Positions 1 to 8,642 of a stretch of 42,129 bases of DNA are shown here, piece by piece. Under the pieces are notes generated by a model. The model had not been told where the DNA came from and made no database searches. It was given only the letters and a program-made list of their open reading frames with translations. Source of the stretch: an uncultured Bacteroides sp. Lineage in GTDB: Bacteria; Bacteroidota; Bacteroidia; Bacteroidales; Bacteroidaceae. The position numbers and the translations under genes are program-made. How positions within the stretch are numbered: position 1 is the first letter of the stretch; every line of letters starts with the position of its first letter. The stretch spans positions 1 through 42,129 of the forward strand of contig USEY01000026.1 in assembly GCA_900553815.1 (NCBI GenBank), written 5' to 3'.

Positions 1-66
1 TATGGTGTAATGGTAACACTACAGATTCTGGTCCTGTCATTCCTGGTTCGAGTCCAGGTAGCCCAA
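1..66 (+). tRNA. tRNA-Gln (anticodon CTG), 5' end outside window
   Basis: The 3' ~66 nt of a tRNA. The anticodon loop TTCTGGT sits between ACAGA and CCTGT and gives anticodon CTG, which reads CAG (Gln). The T arm is CCTGG-TTCGAGT-CCAGG. The 3' acceptor strand TAGCCCA with discriminator A ends at 66, and CCA is not encoded. The first ~5 acceptor bases lie before the window. The loop has the same TTCTG start as E. coli tRNA-Gln(CUG). The lowest anticodon-stem pair is an A-C mismatch in my alignment. Confidence 0.9.
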
Positions 67-71
67 CGAAA

Positions 72-99
72 GCTTCACCAACATGGTGAGGCTTTTTTT
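72..99 (+). terminator. Rho-independent terminator after tRNA-Gln
   Basis: GCTTCACC (72-79), loop AACAT, GGTGAGGC (85-92), then seven T. An 8-bp stem with one G-T pair, directly behind the tRNA. Confidence 0.85.
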
Positions 100-140
100 A
101 TATCCGCATCAATGTGTATAAAAAGTAAAGTTATAGCGTA

Positions 141-1685
141 ATGAGTACAAACAACAACAAACATCCCAAAGGCCTCTACCTGATTTTTGCTACCAGCACG
201 GCCGAGCGCTTCAGCTACTATGGCATGCGCGCCATCTTCATTCTGTTCCTCACCCAAGCCCTTCTGTTCGATACCGAGACAGCAGCTTCCATCTACGGCA
301 GCTACACGGGACTTGTTTACCTGACCCCACTCATCGGCGGCTATGTAGCCGACAAATACTGGGGCATTCGCCGTTCCGTCTTCTGGGGCGCCATGATGAT
401 GGCGGTAGGACAGTTTCTGATGTTCTTCAGCGCCTCCACGCTCAACGCACCACAGTTGTCGCACGGACTGATGTACGGAGGCCTCACTTTCCTCATCCTG
501 GGTAACGGATTCTTTAAACCTACCGTATCCTCCCTTGTCGGACAGCTTTACGAACCGGGCGACCGACGACTTGACTCAGCCTACACCATTTTCTATATGG
601 GCGTCAATGTAGGCTCTTTCCTGGCACCTCTTGTTTGCGGCTACTTCGGCGAAACAGGAAATCCGCAAGACTTCAAGTGGGGATTCCTCATTGCAGCGGT
701 AGTAACAGTGTTTACCGTCTTACTGTTCGAAACCCAAAAGAACAAATACCTGAATGACCCCGACGGCCAACCCTTGGGCATCATTCCCGATGCACGCAAG
801 AACTTAACCGACAAACAAACGGATGAGCACGCCACACCTGCCAACACCAACCGCAAGCGCCGCAATCTGATAATATGCGGCATCATGGCAGTTGTACTTG
901 TTTTATTCTTCTACTGGTGTTTCGGCAACGACTGGATAAGCATCGGCATCTTCACTGCCTGCATCGTCTTCCCGGCCAGCATCCTGCTCGATGATTCGCT
1001 TACCAAGATTGAGCGCGACCGCATTCTCGTCATCTACATCATAGCCTTCTTTGTCATCTTCTTCTGGGCAGCCTATGAACAGGCCGGTGCATCGCTCACG
1101 CTATTTGCTTCCGAGCAGACCGACCGCGTCATTCTGGGTTGGGAAATGCCGGCTTCATGGATTCAGTCATTCAATCCTTTCTTTGTAGTCATTCTGGCAG
1201 CCATCATGCCAAGCGTATGGGGCGCACTGGCCAAACGAGGCAAAGAACCCACATCGCCTACCAAGCAAGCCATTGGCCTCCTGCTTCTGTCGCTGGGCTA
1301 CCTGGTCATCTGCTTTGGTGTGAAAGACGTTCAGCCAGGCGTCAAGGTCAGCCTCATCTGGCTCACCGCACTATACTTTATCCATACCATGGGCGAAATA
1401 GCCCTTTCACCCATCGGCCTGTCCATGGTAAACAAACTGACCCCTATACGCTTCGCCTCACTGATGATGGGCATCTGGTACTTATCAACCGCTACTGCCA
1501 ACAAGTTTGCCGGTACTCTTTCCGGCCTCTACCCCGAAGCTGGCAAGGTCAAGACATTGCTGGGCTACCGCATTGAAACGATGTTCGACTTCTTCATGGT
1601 CTTTGTTATCATGTCGGCCGCCGCTTCACTCATTCTCTTCCTGCTATCCAAAAAGTTACAGAAGATGATGCACGGAGTAGAATAA
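141..1685 (+). CDS. POT/PTR2-family proton-dependent peptide transporter
   Basis: A 514-residue polytopic inner-membrane protein of the POT (PTR2, DtpA/DtpT-like) family, which imports di- and tripeptides by proton symport. The family signature is visible as FYMGVNVGSFLAPLVCGYFGE near residues 153-173, and the TM1 motif region reads AERFSYYGMR (E22, R23). The usual ExxER motif has Ser19 in place of the first Glu. Hydrophobic segments fill most of the length, as expected for the family's 12-14 helices, with a charged cytoplasmic loop near residues 200-240. The gene follows the tRNA terminator. A GNAT gene starts 46 bp downstream and may be co-transcribed. Family assignment is firm; the peptide substrate is inferred. 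Confidence 0.93.
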   Translation: MSTNNNKHPKGLYLIFATSTAERFSYYGMRAIFILFLTQALLFDTETAASIYGSYTGLVYLTPLIGGYVADKYWGIRRSVFWGAMMMAVGQFLMFFSASTLNAPQLSHGLMYGGLTFLILGNGFFKPTVSSLVGQLYEPGDRRLDSAYTIFYMGVNVGSFLAPLVCGYFGETGNPQDFKWGFLIAAVVTVFTVLLFETQKNKYLNDPDGQPLGIIPDARKNLTDKQTDEHATPANTNRKRRNLIICGIMAVVLVLFFYWCFGNDWISIGIFTACIVFPASILLDDSLTKIERDRILVIYIIAFFVIFFWAAYEQAGASLTLFASEQTDRVILGWEMPASWIQSFNPFFVVILAAIMPSVWGALAKRGKEPTSPTKQAIGLLLLSLGYLVICFGVKDVQPGVKVSLIWLTALYFIHTMGEIALSPIGLSMVNKLTPIRFASLMMGIWYLSTATANKFAGTLSGLYPEAGKVKTLLGYRIETMFDFFMVFVIMSAAASLILFLLSKKLQKMMHGVE

Positions 1686-1731
1686 ATTTAGTCCTAAGCA
1701 CTATATAAAACCAGAAATACATCATACAGAT

Positions 1732-2232
1732 ATGTTTACCATAAGAAAAGCAACCGTGGCCGACTGCGACCTCATCAACCGACTGGCACAACAGTCCTTT
1801 CCGGCCACTTATCGCGATATTCTGTCGCCCGAACAAATAGACTACATGATGGACTGGATGTATGCCCCTGCCAATATACGCAAGCAGATGGAAGCGGAAG
1901 GACACGTCTACCTCCTGGCCTACAATCCGGACGAACAACCAGTGGGCTACGTTTCCGTACAACCTGAAGGAGCCAACACCTTCCATTTGCAAAAAATCTA
2001 TGTCTTGCCCTCTTGCCAGGGACAGCACTGTGGACGTTTCTTATTTGAACAAGCCGTGAGCTACATCAAGTCCGTCCACCCCGCTCCTTGCCTTATGGAA
2101 CTGAATGTAAACCGCCACAACAAAGCCCTACACTTCTACGAGCACATGGGCATGAGGAAGCTGCGCGAAGGCGACTTCCCCATTGGCAATGGCTACTACA
2201 TGAACGACTATATCATGGGACTAGACATTTAA
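1732..2232 (+). CDS. GNAT-family N-acetyltransferase
   Basis: A 166-residue single-domain GNAT protein that would transfer acetyl from acetyl-CoA to an amine. The acetyl-CoA binding core is visible as IYVLPSCQGQHCGRFLFEQA (residues ~96-115; the R/Q-x-x-G-x-G/A loop is CQGQHCGR). It is followed by the LNVNRHNKALHFYEHMGM segment typical of the C-terminal beta-alpha-beta half. The N-terminus (TIRKATVADCDLINRLAQQS) fits a normal GNAT start. Size and pattern resemble PaiA/RimI-like members. The acceptor cannot be told from sequence. It probably shares a transcript with the upstream transporter. Confidence 0.88.
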   Translation: MFTIRKATVADCDLINRLAQQSFPATYRDILSPEQIDYMMDWMYAPANIRKQMEAEGHVYLLAYNPDEQPVGYVSVQPEGANTFHLQKIYVLPSCQGQHCGRFLFEQAVSYIKSVHPAPCLMELNVNRHNKALHFYEHMGMRKLREGDFPIGNGYYMNDYIMGLDI

Positions 2233-2336
2233 CCATGCCGAATAGCGAGCATAAGTCTTGACAAACAGCCGAATGGAGACGGACATCAAACGTCAAAGAT
2301 TTGCTTAGCAATGACAATCGTACGGGAAAAAAAAGC

Positions 2337-2344
2337 TAAATTTG
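2337..2344 (+). promoter_or_regulatory. Bacteroidetes -7 element (TAAATTTG) of hpt
   Basis: A perfect TAnnTTTG match 19 bp before the hpt ATG at 2363. A TTG codon in frame with hpt lies inside this element (2342-2344), so translation cannot start there. No well-spaced -33 TTTG is seen. Confidence 0.6.
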
Positions 2345-2362
2345 CAGCGTTTTAATCAATCC

Positions 2363-2908
2363 ATGCACGTGAATACTATCCAGATTAAAGACAAGACCTT
2401 TGCAGTATCCATCAAAGAACAGGATATTCTGCAAGAAGTAAGCCGCGTGGCTCAGGAAATCAGCCGCGACTTGGCCGGAAAGAATCCTCTCTTCCTCAGT
2501 GTACTGAACGGCTCATTCATGTTTGCCGCCGACCTGTTGAAGCGCATCACTATTCCCTGCGAAATTTCCTTCGTCAAAATGGCCTCTTACAGCGGAACCG
2601 CTTCCACCGGCGCCGTCAAGGAACTGATAGGTCTCAACGAAGACATCAGCGGACGAACCATTGTCATTGTAGAAGACATTGTAGACACCGGCTTCACCAT
2701 GCAGCGCATGCTGGAAGTCCTGCGTACAAAGAACCCTGCCGAGATACACATTGCCACCTTGCTGGTGAAACCTGACAAACTGGCCGTGGACCTCGACATT
2801 GAATACGCAGCCATGCACATCCCCAATGATTTCATTGTGGGCTACGGCTTGGACTATGACGGACATGGACGAAACTATAAAGACATTTACACAGTAGTAA
2901 ACGAATAA
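2363..2908 (+). CDS. hpt: Hypoxanthine phosphoribosyltransferase
   Basis: A 181-residue cytosolic type I phosphoribosyltransferase of purine salvage that converts hypoxanthine (and usually guanine) plus PRPP to IMP or GMP. The PRPP-binding signature VIVEDIVDTGFTM is at residues 101-113, with the conserved acidic pair E104-D105. SVLNGSFMFAADL (46-58) is the first PRPP loop, and VKMASYSGTASTG is the flexible catalytic loop. The C-terminal FIVGYGLDYDGHGRN contains the purine-contact region. I chose ATG 2363 because the upstream in-frame TTG lies within the -7 promoter element. The next gene is adk, 79 bp downstream, giving a small purine-nucleotide cluster. Confidence 0.95.
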   Translation: MHVNTIQIKDKTFAVSIKEQDILQEVSRVAQEISRDLAGKNPLFLSVLNGSFMFAADLLKRITIPCEISFVKMASYSGTASTGAVKELIGLNEDISGRTIVIVEDIVDTGFTMQRMLEVLRTKNPAEIHIATLLVKPDKLAVDLDIEYAAMHIPNDFIVGYGLDYDGHGRNYKDIYTVVNE

Positions 2909-2987
2909 GTAACGGTAAACGGTCAGCGGTCAATGATAAGTATTCATCCCAACCGCTAATCGCTAACCACTAACCACTAAATAAGAT

Positions 2988-3560
2988 ATGTTGAACATTG
3001 TAATTTTCGGTGCCCCCGGTTCAGGCAAGGGCACACAAAGTGAGAGAATTGTAGCGAAGTATGGCATCAACCACATCTCTACCGGAGACGTGCTGCGTGC
3101 CGAAATCAAGAATGGAACTGAGCTGGGCAAAACAGCCAAAGGTTACATTGACCAAGGCCAACTGCTGCCCGACAACCTGATTATCGACATCCTGGCTTCT
3201 ACACTGGACAGCTTCAAGGACTCGAAAGGTGTTATCTTCGACGGTTTCCCCCGCACCATTGCACAGGCCGAAGCTCTGAAGAAAATGTTGGCAGAACGCG
3301 GACAGCAAGTAAGCGTAATGCTTGACCTTGACGTACCCGAAGACGAACTGATGAAGCGCCTCATCCTGCGCGGACAACAGTCGGGTCGTGCTGATGACAA
3401 CGAAGAGACTATCAAAAAACGTCTTACAGTTTACCACAGCCAAACAGCTCCGCTCATCGACTGGTACAAGAAAGAAGGACTCTACGCCCACATCAACGGA
3501 TTGGGTGAACTGGAGACCATCACCGCCGACATCTGCAAAGCCATCGATGCCGTAAAATAA
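2988..3560 (+). CDS. adk: Adenylate kinase
   Basis: A 190-residue cytosolic nucleotide kinase that interconverts ATP + AMP and 2 ADP. The P-loop GAPGSGKG is at residues 8-15, the AMP-binding DGFPRT near 82-87, and the LID arginines in RGQQSGRADDNEET. It is the short form: the zinc-binding Cys insert of the LID domain found in many ~215-residue adenylate kinases is absent, as is common in Bacteroidetes. The 79-bp gap to hpt consists of short CTAACCACTAA-like direct repeats. A strong terminator follows. Confidence 0.95.
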   Translation: MLNIVIFGAPGSGKGTQSERIVAKYGINHISTGDVLRAEIKNGTELGKTAKGYIDQGQLLPDNLIIDILASTLDSFKDSKGVIFDGFPRTIAQAEALKKMLAERGQQVSVMLDLDVPEDELMKRLILRGQQSGRADDNEETIKKRLTVYHSQTAPLIDWYKKEGLYAHINGLGELETITADICKAIDAVK

Positions 3561-3584
3561 AATTCCGACCTTACAGGAAGCAAC

Positions 3585-3617
3585 AGGGCTTATCCGTCTG
3601 GATAAGCCCTCTTTTTT
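3585..3617 (+). terminator. Rho-independent terminator after adk
   Basis: AGGGCTTATCC (3585-3595), loop GTCT, GGATAAGCCCT (3600-3610), then C and six T. A perfect 11-bp stem. Confidence 0.92.
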
Positions 3618-3711
3618 GCATCAATTGCTATAACCAGCAGTAAATCACATCTATTCTCCGTCACCCCTACTCCAACTTCATACACCTACCTTTTTTTTGA
3701 TTACGGGAAAT

Positions 3712-4065
3712 TCATTTTCTTCTCATGGTCTGCGCCTTTCGCTTTGTCATCTCCTCGGCAAACGCTTCATAGCCGTAAGCCTTAATATATCGGATACACG
3801 CCGCGCGGTCCGAATTAAACAAGAAGGCGAAAATTTTCCCTATCACATTATTGTGTATCTTGCAAGCCTTGACATCCACAGAGCAATCGGCGCAACTCCG
3901 AAAACCTTTTTCAGAGCAACATTGTCTAATCTTACACCAAGTTGCCTTATGATTCTGCTTACAACCAGGACATTTCCCCGACAAATACTTACGGCAAGCA
4001 CCGCAATATAAGCCACAAGCGGCAACGCTCTCCACTGAAACTGTGATTGTTTTCTTTTCCATCAT
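3712..4065 (-). CDS. Small Cys-rich DUF3795-like protein
   Basis: A 117-residue cytosolic protein with paired cysteines: CGLYCGAC near the N-terminus, then KCPGCKQ, TWCKIRQCC and SCADCSV. This spacing matches the DUF3795 family, a presumed metal- or zinc-binding module of unknown role. The C-terminal half (ACIRYIKAYGYEAFAEEMTKRKAQ) is a charged helix also typical of the family. The ORF extends to a TTG at 4074, but ATG 4065 (or ATG 4062) is a more likely start. It is convergent with adk and is the last chromosomal gene before the accessory element. Function unknown. Confidence 0.75.
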   Translation of the reverse strand: MMEKKTITVSVESVAACGLYCGACRKYLSGKCPGCKQNHKATWCKIRQCCSEKGFRSCADCSVDVKACKIHNNVIGKIFAFLFNSDRAACIRYIKAYGYEAFAEEMTKRKAQTMRRK

Positions 4066-4149
4066 TTTTCTCAACTATTGCAATGGATTATCTCCAATGT
4101 ATTTTGCTACACCCTCCAGTCCCACAAGGATGACATTAAACAAAAAAGC

Positions 4150-4162
4150 GTGGAACTGCAAT
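4150..4162 (+). repeat. Left attachment repeat (attL core)
   Basis: GTGGAACTGCAAT, identical to 29293-29305 in the same orientation. On its left lies AAAAAAGC; read on the minus strand this gives GCTTTTTT, which would supply the T-run of a terminator for the ncRNA now beyond the right end. Confidence 0.65.
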
Positions 4163-4250
4163 ATATGATATTTGGGAAGTCTGATACAGCCCGAAATGAA
4201 AAAAAGAGCTAAACATCTGCAAATATAATCATTGATTTTCTGTGCTTTAT

Positions 4251-4263
4251 GCGGTATCAGATT
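4251..4263 (+). repeat. Arm-type repeat, left end
   Basis: GCGGTATCAGATT, 12 of 13 bases identical to GCGGTATCAAATT at 29217-29229, same orientation. It lies 88 bp inside the left core repeat. A possible integrase arm-binding site; inferred from position only. Apart from these repeats, and the integrase promoter near its right edge, I see nothing else in the gene-free stretch 4066-4374. Confidence 0.4.
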
Positions 4264-4341
4264 CGGGAATGACTTTTTAATTTGTCTTAATCCGTTGCAA
4301 GATTCTTCGGGATATAAGGGAACATTTACGGGAATTTATTA

Positions 4342-4349
4342 TACCTTTG
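4342..4349 (+). promoter_or_regulatory. -7 element (TACCTTTG) of the integrase remnant
   Basis: A TAnnTTTG match 25 bp before ATG 4375. The original integrase promoter seems intact although the gene is cut. Confidence 0.5.
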
Positions 4350-4374
4350 CCGCATAACCGAAAAAGCAACGCAG

Positions 4375-4479
4375 ATGAAAGTCACCGTCTATCTGAAAAA
4401 GTGTTCCCCCGAGGCCTCGAACATCTGTTTCAGGGTCAGGGATAGGAATGTGGACATAAAGGTCGTTTCCCCGCTTGAA
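4375..4479 (+). pseudogene. Tyrosine integrase, N-terminal remnant
   Basis: The first 35 codons (MKVTVYLKK..., then FRVRDRNVDIKVVSPLE) resemble the N-terminal arm-DNA-binding domain of Bacteroidales tyrosine recombinases, where a first beta strand of the type VTVYLRK is followed by a strand with RxxDGR/DIK and a turn. After Glu35 (4477-4479) the reading continues as the antisense of the histidine kinase, so the SAM-like and catalytic domains (Arg-His-Arg-Tyr) are all missing. It reads inward from the left end of the element, as an element integrase would. Identification rests on a short segment, so confidence is moderate. Confidence 0.6.
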
Positions 4480-5742
4480 CAGGTTGCCACCGATGCTCAG
4501 TATGCGGTTCTTGTCGCCGCTTACTATCTCGTCCGCTTGGCTTTTCACCGTGAATGTTAGTTGTTTGCCTTTTGCCAAAGGCGCAAATTCTGTTGTCAAG
4601 GTCTCGGTGATGGAGCATAGCTTGAACGGCTTGACGCTTGGCGTTTCCTTGCCGCTGTCCAGTCGGAAATACACAAGCAGGCTGTTAATCATCCAAGCCA
4701 TGCGTCTAGCGGCATCGTGGATGGTCTGTGCGTGGCGCATCCGGCTGTCCGCTTCCGTGTCGTTCTGTAGCAGTTCGGCGTTGCCGCTGATGGCGGTCAA
4801 TGGGGTGCGCAGTTCGTGGGTGACGTTATGGATGAGGTTACGCCGCAGCTTGATTAGCTTCTCATTCGCTTCGTTGCTCTCCTGCAACTCGCCGATGAGC
4901 TTCTCGCGCCGCTTCCGCTCGTTGTCGTTGCGTTTCATTTCCCGGTGGATGGCGAGGTACGACAGGAACAGCAGGATGATGGCGGCGGATATGGTGGCGG
5001 TGAACAGCCGCACGGACAACGCCTGCGCCTCGGCTATTTTCCGTTCACGCTGAACAAAAGCGTTTTGCGCCTGTATATCAAGGTCACCGATTAATCTGTT
5101 CAGTTGGATGTTCAGTGTCCTGTTGCGGTTGCGCAGACTGTCGGCGTAGGCATCCATTTCCGCCGTTTGCCGCAGTTGCAGGGCTATCAAGCTGTCGCTG
5201 AACTGGTGCAATTCTTTGGCGGAAGGGAGTACCTGAACGGTTTTCTTACCTCCGAACACTCCTGCCAGTCCGCTTTTCTTCTGTTTCACGGTACGAATAC
5301 GTGTTGCTCGCTTTGTTACTTCGGGCAGGTGGTTCACCAAAAGGCTGTCCGCTTCGCCTTGCTGTTCTATCGCTTCCATGATATGGCACAAGTGAAGTTC
5401 CTTATCTGATAGCAGGGTACAAAGAGTGTCTATCTGTTCTGGATGTACATACGTCATGCAATGGAGCTTCAAAGCTCGCAACAAACTGTCTGTATGCAGT
5501 CGTTGGTTATGATAATTACGATAATCCGTATCATTCCACCCAATGACACCCTCGCCCAACAGGGCAAGCTGGGTGATATGGCGGTGGGCGGTGTTGATGT
5601 CGCGGCGTACCTGTTGTATCTCACTTACCTCCATTTCAATATTACGCATACGCTTACGTTCATATACAATAACACCTACCATACTACCAATAATAAGCAG
5701 TAATAACACATAGCCCAATAATATTTTCTGATTTAATTTCAT
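4480..5742 (-). pseudogene. Sensor histidine kinase, truncated in the ATPase domain
   Basis: About 421 native codons remain. TM1 is near residues 7-26, followed by a ~220-residue periplasmic, coiled-coil-rich sensor, TM2 near 246-265, and the HisKA dimerisation domain with H-box HNVTHELRTPLTA (phosphorylated His309). The ATPase domain begins (GDKNRILSIGGNL) but stops there: the expected N-box continuation and the D/F/G boxes are absent, and the frame runs on through antisense integrase sequence to 4339. It therefore should lack kinase activity. The response regulator that normally follows such a kinase is also missing, probably lost in the same deletion. The gene lies 12 bp behind the exported protein gene ending at 5755. 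Confidence 0.85.
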
Positions 5743-5754
5743 TTGATTGAAACT

Positions 5755-7008
5755 TTATTTCTCTTGTATCTTTCGCAACTTACCCACCGCCTTCTCCAAC
5801 GATTCCTCCGGCTTGATGATGTTGTAATTCCCCCAAAAGTCTTTGTCGAAGAACAGCGAGGCATCATCGGAAAGGATTTGGTCTTTCCCGAAGGCTTCAC
5901 GGATGGGAATGTTTGTGGTGGACGGCTCGATGTCCGTTACCACCATTTCCGAAACAACTGCATAACTGGTGGAGAACAACCTGCGTCGCCAGTCGCATTT
6001 GAAACGGAGTTCGTTGCGTACATAACTCAGGTAAGTCTTGCCATCGTAGTCGGTGTAATTGACCAGATAAGCCACTTCCACAGGCTTGAAGCGTAAACCG
6101 AAAGGTTTGCTGTGGAGGATGGCTTGCGTAGCCTTGTAACGGTCGCTCGTGTCGAGGAAGAACTCGGCGCGGGTGAAAGACAGGCGTTCCTTGTCTATAT
6201 AGAACTTGCCGTAATAGAGGGCGTAAGGCAGCTTGCGGTTGGGCGTGAAGCTCACCACATATTGCGGACGCTGGTCAATGGCAGTCGGTTCCTCAAAATG
6301 GAAGTCGTAGCACGGTAGGACTTCGGGACTGAGCAACAGGTCGGGATTCTTTACCACATCCAGATAAATGGATGCGTTAGGTCCTCCCAACAGCTTTACT
6401 GCCAACGTATCGCTTGCCTTCGGACTGAGCAGGCGACGGCCTTTGAGAATGCGCACCCGGTCACGGTCGGCATCCTGCGTGTAGGGTGTCTTGTGCAGGT
6501 CGATGACTGCTTCGGCGATGTTGATGTAGCGTCTGCGTTTTCGGGAGGTTTCCCGATAGAAGCCGGTCAGTCGGTCGGCTACGGTGCTATAATTGGCGGG
6601 TATCTTCCGGATGGCTTCCTCTACCAATTCACGCGGATTGCGTCCGCTAATGACAACCTCATTCAGCATCAAAGTGGAAGGAGTAAGCCAGACGGTGGAT
6701 AAATCCGAATCCCCCTCTTTCAGACGGATGCGGGCATTGGCATAGCCCAAGTGCGACACTTCGAGCGTGGTGTTGCCAACCGGTTCTTTCACCTTGAACG
6801 TAAATTCGCCATCGGCATTGGTCACGGTGGACTCCGTGCTTCCGGCGATGGACACATTAGCATAAGACAAGACCCGCTTGTCTGACTTGTCTTTAACAAT
6901 GCCGCTGATGGTTACATACTTGTTTTCATCTTTCGGAATGTCAATTGCCTTTGCCGACACCAAATACAGCAGGGAAAGGCAGAACAGGATGTACTTGTTA
7001 GTTTTCAT
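5755..7008 (-). CDS. Exported protein with carboxypeptidase-regulatory-like domain
   Basis: A 417-residue protein with a Sec signal peptide (residues ~1-21, ending VSAKA). A CarboxypepD_reg-like beta-sandwich follows at ~32-115 (VTISGIVKDKSDKRVLSYANVSI, TNADGEFTFKV, LEVSHLGYANARIRL), the fold found at the N-terminus of SusC-type receptors and many Bacteroidetes envelope proteins. The remaining ~300 residues (VVISGRNPRELVEEAIRKIPANY...) match the general pattern of DUF5686-like or TonB-associated envelope proteins, but no plug/barrel or peptidase motif is seen. It is likely periplasmic or outer-membrane associated. The gene lies between the Fe-S aldo/keto reductase (21 bp upstream) and the truncated kinase (12 bp downstream), probably one operon. 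Its role is unknown. Confidence 0.75.
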   Translation of the reverse strand: MKTNKYILFCLSLLYLVSAKAIDIPKDENKYVTISGIVKDKSDKRVLSYANVSIAGSTESTVTNADGEFTFKVKEPVGNTTLEVSHLGYANARIRLKEGDSDLSTVWLTPSTLMLNEVVISGRNPRELVEEAIRKIPANYSTVADRLTGFYRETSRKRRRYINIAEAVIDLHKTPYTQDADRDRVRILKGRRLLSPKASDTLAVKLLGGPNASIYLDVVKNPDLLLSPEVLPCYDFHFEEPTAIDQRPQYVVSFTPNRKLPYALYYGKFYIDKERLSFTRAEFFLDTSDRYKATQAILHSKPFGLRFKPVEVAYLVNYTDYDGKTYLSYVRNELRFKCDWRRRLFSTSYAVVSEMVVTDIEPSTTNIPIREAFGKDQILSDDASLFFDKDFWGNYNIIKPEESLEKAVGKLRKIQEK

Positions 7009-7029
7009 ATCTCTTTATAATTTTAGGTG

Positions 7030-8424
7030 TTACAGATTATCTTGCTTCAACCGTTCCACAAAGTGGTCGATGCGCTGCATTTCCTTCGGGATGTCGATGC
7101 CTTGCGGACAGTCGGGCGAACACTGGTTGCACCCGATGCAGTGGCTGGCTTGGCGGAGCTTCGGCACGCTGCGGTCGTAACCGACAAGGAAAGCGCGGCG
7201 GGCACGGCGGTAGTCCTCGTCCTGACCGCTGCGGGGCATATTCCCCTCGTTGATACATTTGTTGTAATGCAGCAGGATGGCGGGTATGTCTATTCCGTAA
7301 GGACAAGGCATACAATACTTGCAGTAGTTGCAAGGGATGGTCTGATACTGCACCATCAGGTCTGCCGTTTCTTGCAGGAAGGCGAACTCATCTTCCGACA
7401 GAGGATGCAGAGGCGAATAGGTGCGCAGGTTGTCTTGCAGATGCTCCATATAGGTCATACCGCTGAGGACAGTCAGCACACCGGGAAAACTTCCGGCGAA
7501 GCGGAACGCCCACGATGCCACGCTCTGCCCGGATTCACGCTGTTTCAACTTGATGACGATGTGGTCGTGTACTTTGGAGAGCCGTCCGCCTAACAGCGGT
7601 TCCATAACGACGGCGGGGATGTTCCGCTTCGCCAGTTCGCCGTAGAGGTATTCGGCATTGACGTTGATGCCCGATGCGTGCCGCCAGTCAAGATAGTTGA
7701 GCTGTATCTGCACAAAATCCCACGGTATGCCGGATTCCTGCAACATATAGTCGAACACCCGCACATCGCCGTGGAACGAAAAGCCCAGCTTGCGGATGCG
7801 CCCCGCCTCTTTCTCTTTGAGGATGAAGTCGGCAATGCCGCAATCGTACAGCCGTCCGCGCATTTCCTCCATTCCCGCGCCCGTGCCGAGGATGTGGAAC
7901 AGGTAGTAATCGAAATAATCCGTCCGCAGGTGCTTGAACGAATCCCGGTACATCTTCACACTGGCATCGTGCAACTCCTTGCCACGAAGCCCTGCCCCGT
8001 AGAGGCGGTGGTTGGACATCTTCGTGGCAATGTAATACGAGTCGCGCGGATGTCGGCTGAGGGCAATGCCCGTCGCTTCCTCCGACAGCCCCTGACAATA
8101 AGGCGGCGCGGTGTCGAAATAGTTCACGCCGTGCGCCAGCGCATAGTCCACCAGCCGGTTTACTTCTTCTTGGTCCACCACTTGCCCCTCGCCGTCGGGA
8201 TTGGGCATCATCGGCCAGCGCATACAGCCGTAGCCGAGCAGCGACACACGGTCACCCGTCAGCGTCCGGTAGGTCATCTCTCCGCCGGGTTCGCCTGCAT
8301 TGGCAGATGTTAATGAGCCTTGCCTATCACCACAAGCCGTCAGTCCTGCGGTCGCCATTCCAGCCGCTCCCGCTATCTTGAAGAAGTCGCGGCGGGAGAT
8401 TGTTCTGTTGTTTTTGTTCTCCAT
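7030..8424 (-). CDS. Tat-exported aldo/keto reductase with C-terminal 4Fe-4S domain
   Basis: 464 residues. A twin-arginine signal SRRDFFKIAGAAG (10-22) is followed by a lipobox LTAC (Cys31), so a folded, cofactor-loaded lipoprotein is expected. The AKR barrel follows, with catalytic Asp104 and Tyr109 in NYFDTAPPY, Lys135 in IATKM and His177 in LFHILG. The C-terminal ~110 residues hold two Cys clusters, CNYCKYCMPCPYGIDIP and CIGCNQCSPDCPQGIDIP, typical of Fe-S aldo/keto reductases. An exported AKR with iron-sulfur centres can in principle take electrons from a redox partner instead of soluble NADPH; that is inference. It heads the short operon that ends in the truncated kinase. No copy of the AraC-type box lies directly upstream. 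Confidence 0.9.
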   Translation of the reverse strand: MENKNNRTISRRDFFKIAGAAGMATAGLTACGDRQGSLTSANAGEPGGEMTYRTLTGDRVSLLGYGCMRWPMMPNPDGEGQVVDQEEVNRLVDYALAHGVNYFDTAPPYCQGLSEEATGIALSRHPRDSYYIATKMSNHRLYGAGLRGKELHDASVKMYRDSFKHLRTDYFDYYLFHILGTGAGMEEMRGRLYDCGIADFILKEKEAGRIRKLGFSFHGDVRVFDYMLQESGIPWDFVQIQLNYLDWRHASGINVNAEYLYGELAKRNIPAVVMEPLLGGRLSKVHDHIVIKLKQRESGQSVASWAFRFAGSFPGVLTVLSGMTYMEHLQDNLRTYSPLHPLSEDEFAFLQETADLMVQYQTIPCNYCKYCMPCPYGIDIPAILLHYNKCINEGNMPRSGQDEDYRRARRAFLVGYDRSVPKLRQASHCIGCNQCSPDCPQGIDIPKEMQRIDHFVERLKQDNL

Positions 8425-8479
8425 ATATCTGCATTTTGTAATTACAATTTATTTCTTGCCTTATCTGGGCCTCCGACAG

Positions 8480-8632
8480 CCCTTGCGGAAAATTATAAGC
8501 ACCGTCGTAGGCTGACGAAAGCACTTGCGGAAAATTTCAAGCGTTGTCGCCAGCGACGACAGTGCTTGCAGAAAATTATAAGTGCTGTCGACGGGCGACA
8601 ATGGTGCTTGCGGAAGATTTTTAGCCTTGCCA
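8480..8632. repeat. Four-copy ~42-bp intergenic repeat array
   Basis: CTTGCGG/CTTGCAG cores begin at 8482, 8524, 8565 and 8607, a period of 41-42 bp. Each unit is two ~21-bp halves: an AT-rich GCTTGCGGAAAATTATAAGC-like half with pairing GCTT/AAGC ends, and a half with a small hairpin such as GTCGCCAGCGAC. A related array lies at 26722-26940. Together with the next array it fills the 303-bp gap between two operons. Confidence 0.75.
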
Positions 8633-8642
8633 ACTATCCTGA

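Noticed and set aside
2342..2362. TTG start of hpt at 2342, and similar upstream starts of TetR (41017), rpmH (30391) and AraC (28195)
   Set aside because: Each lies in or upstream of the promoter, so the mRNA would not contain it.
4436..4618. Small minus-strand frame at the kinase/integrase junction
   Set aside because: A chimera of out-of-frame kinase codons and antisense integrase; no start site or domain.
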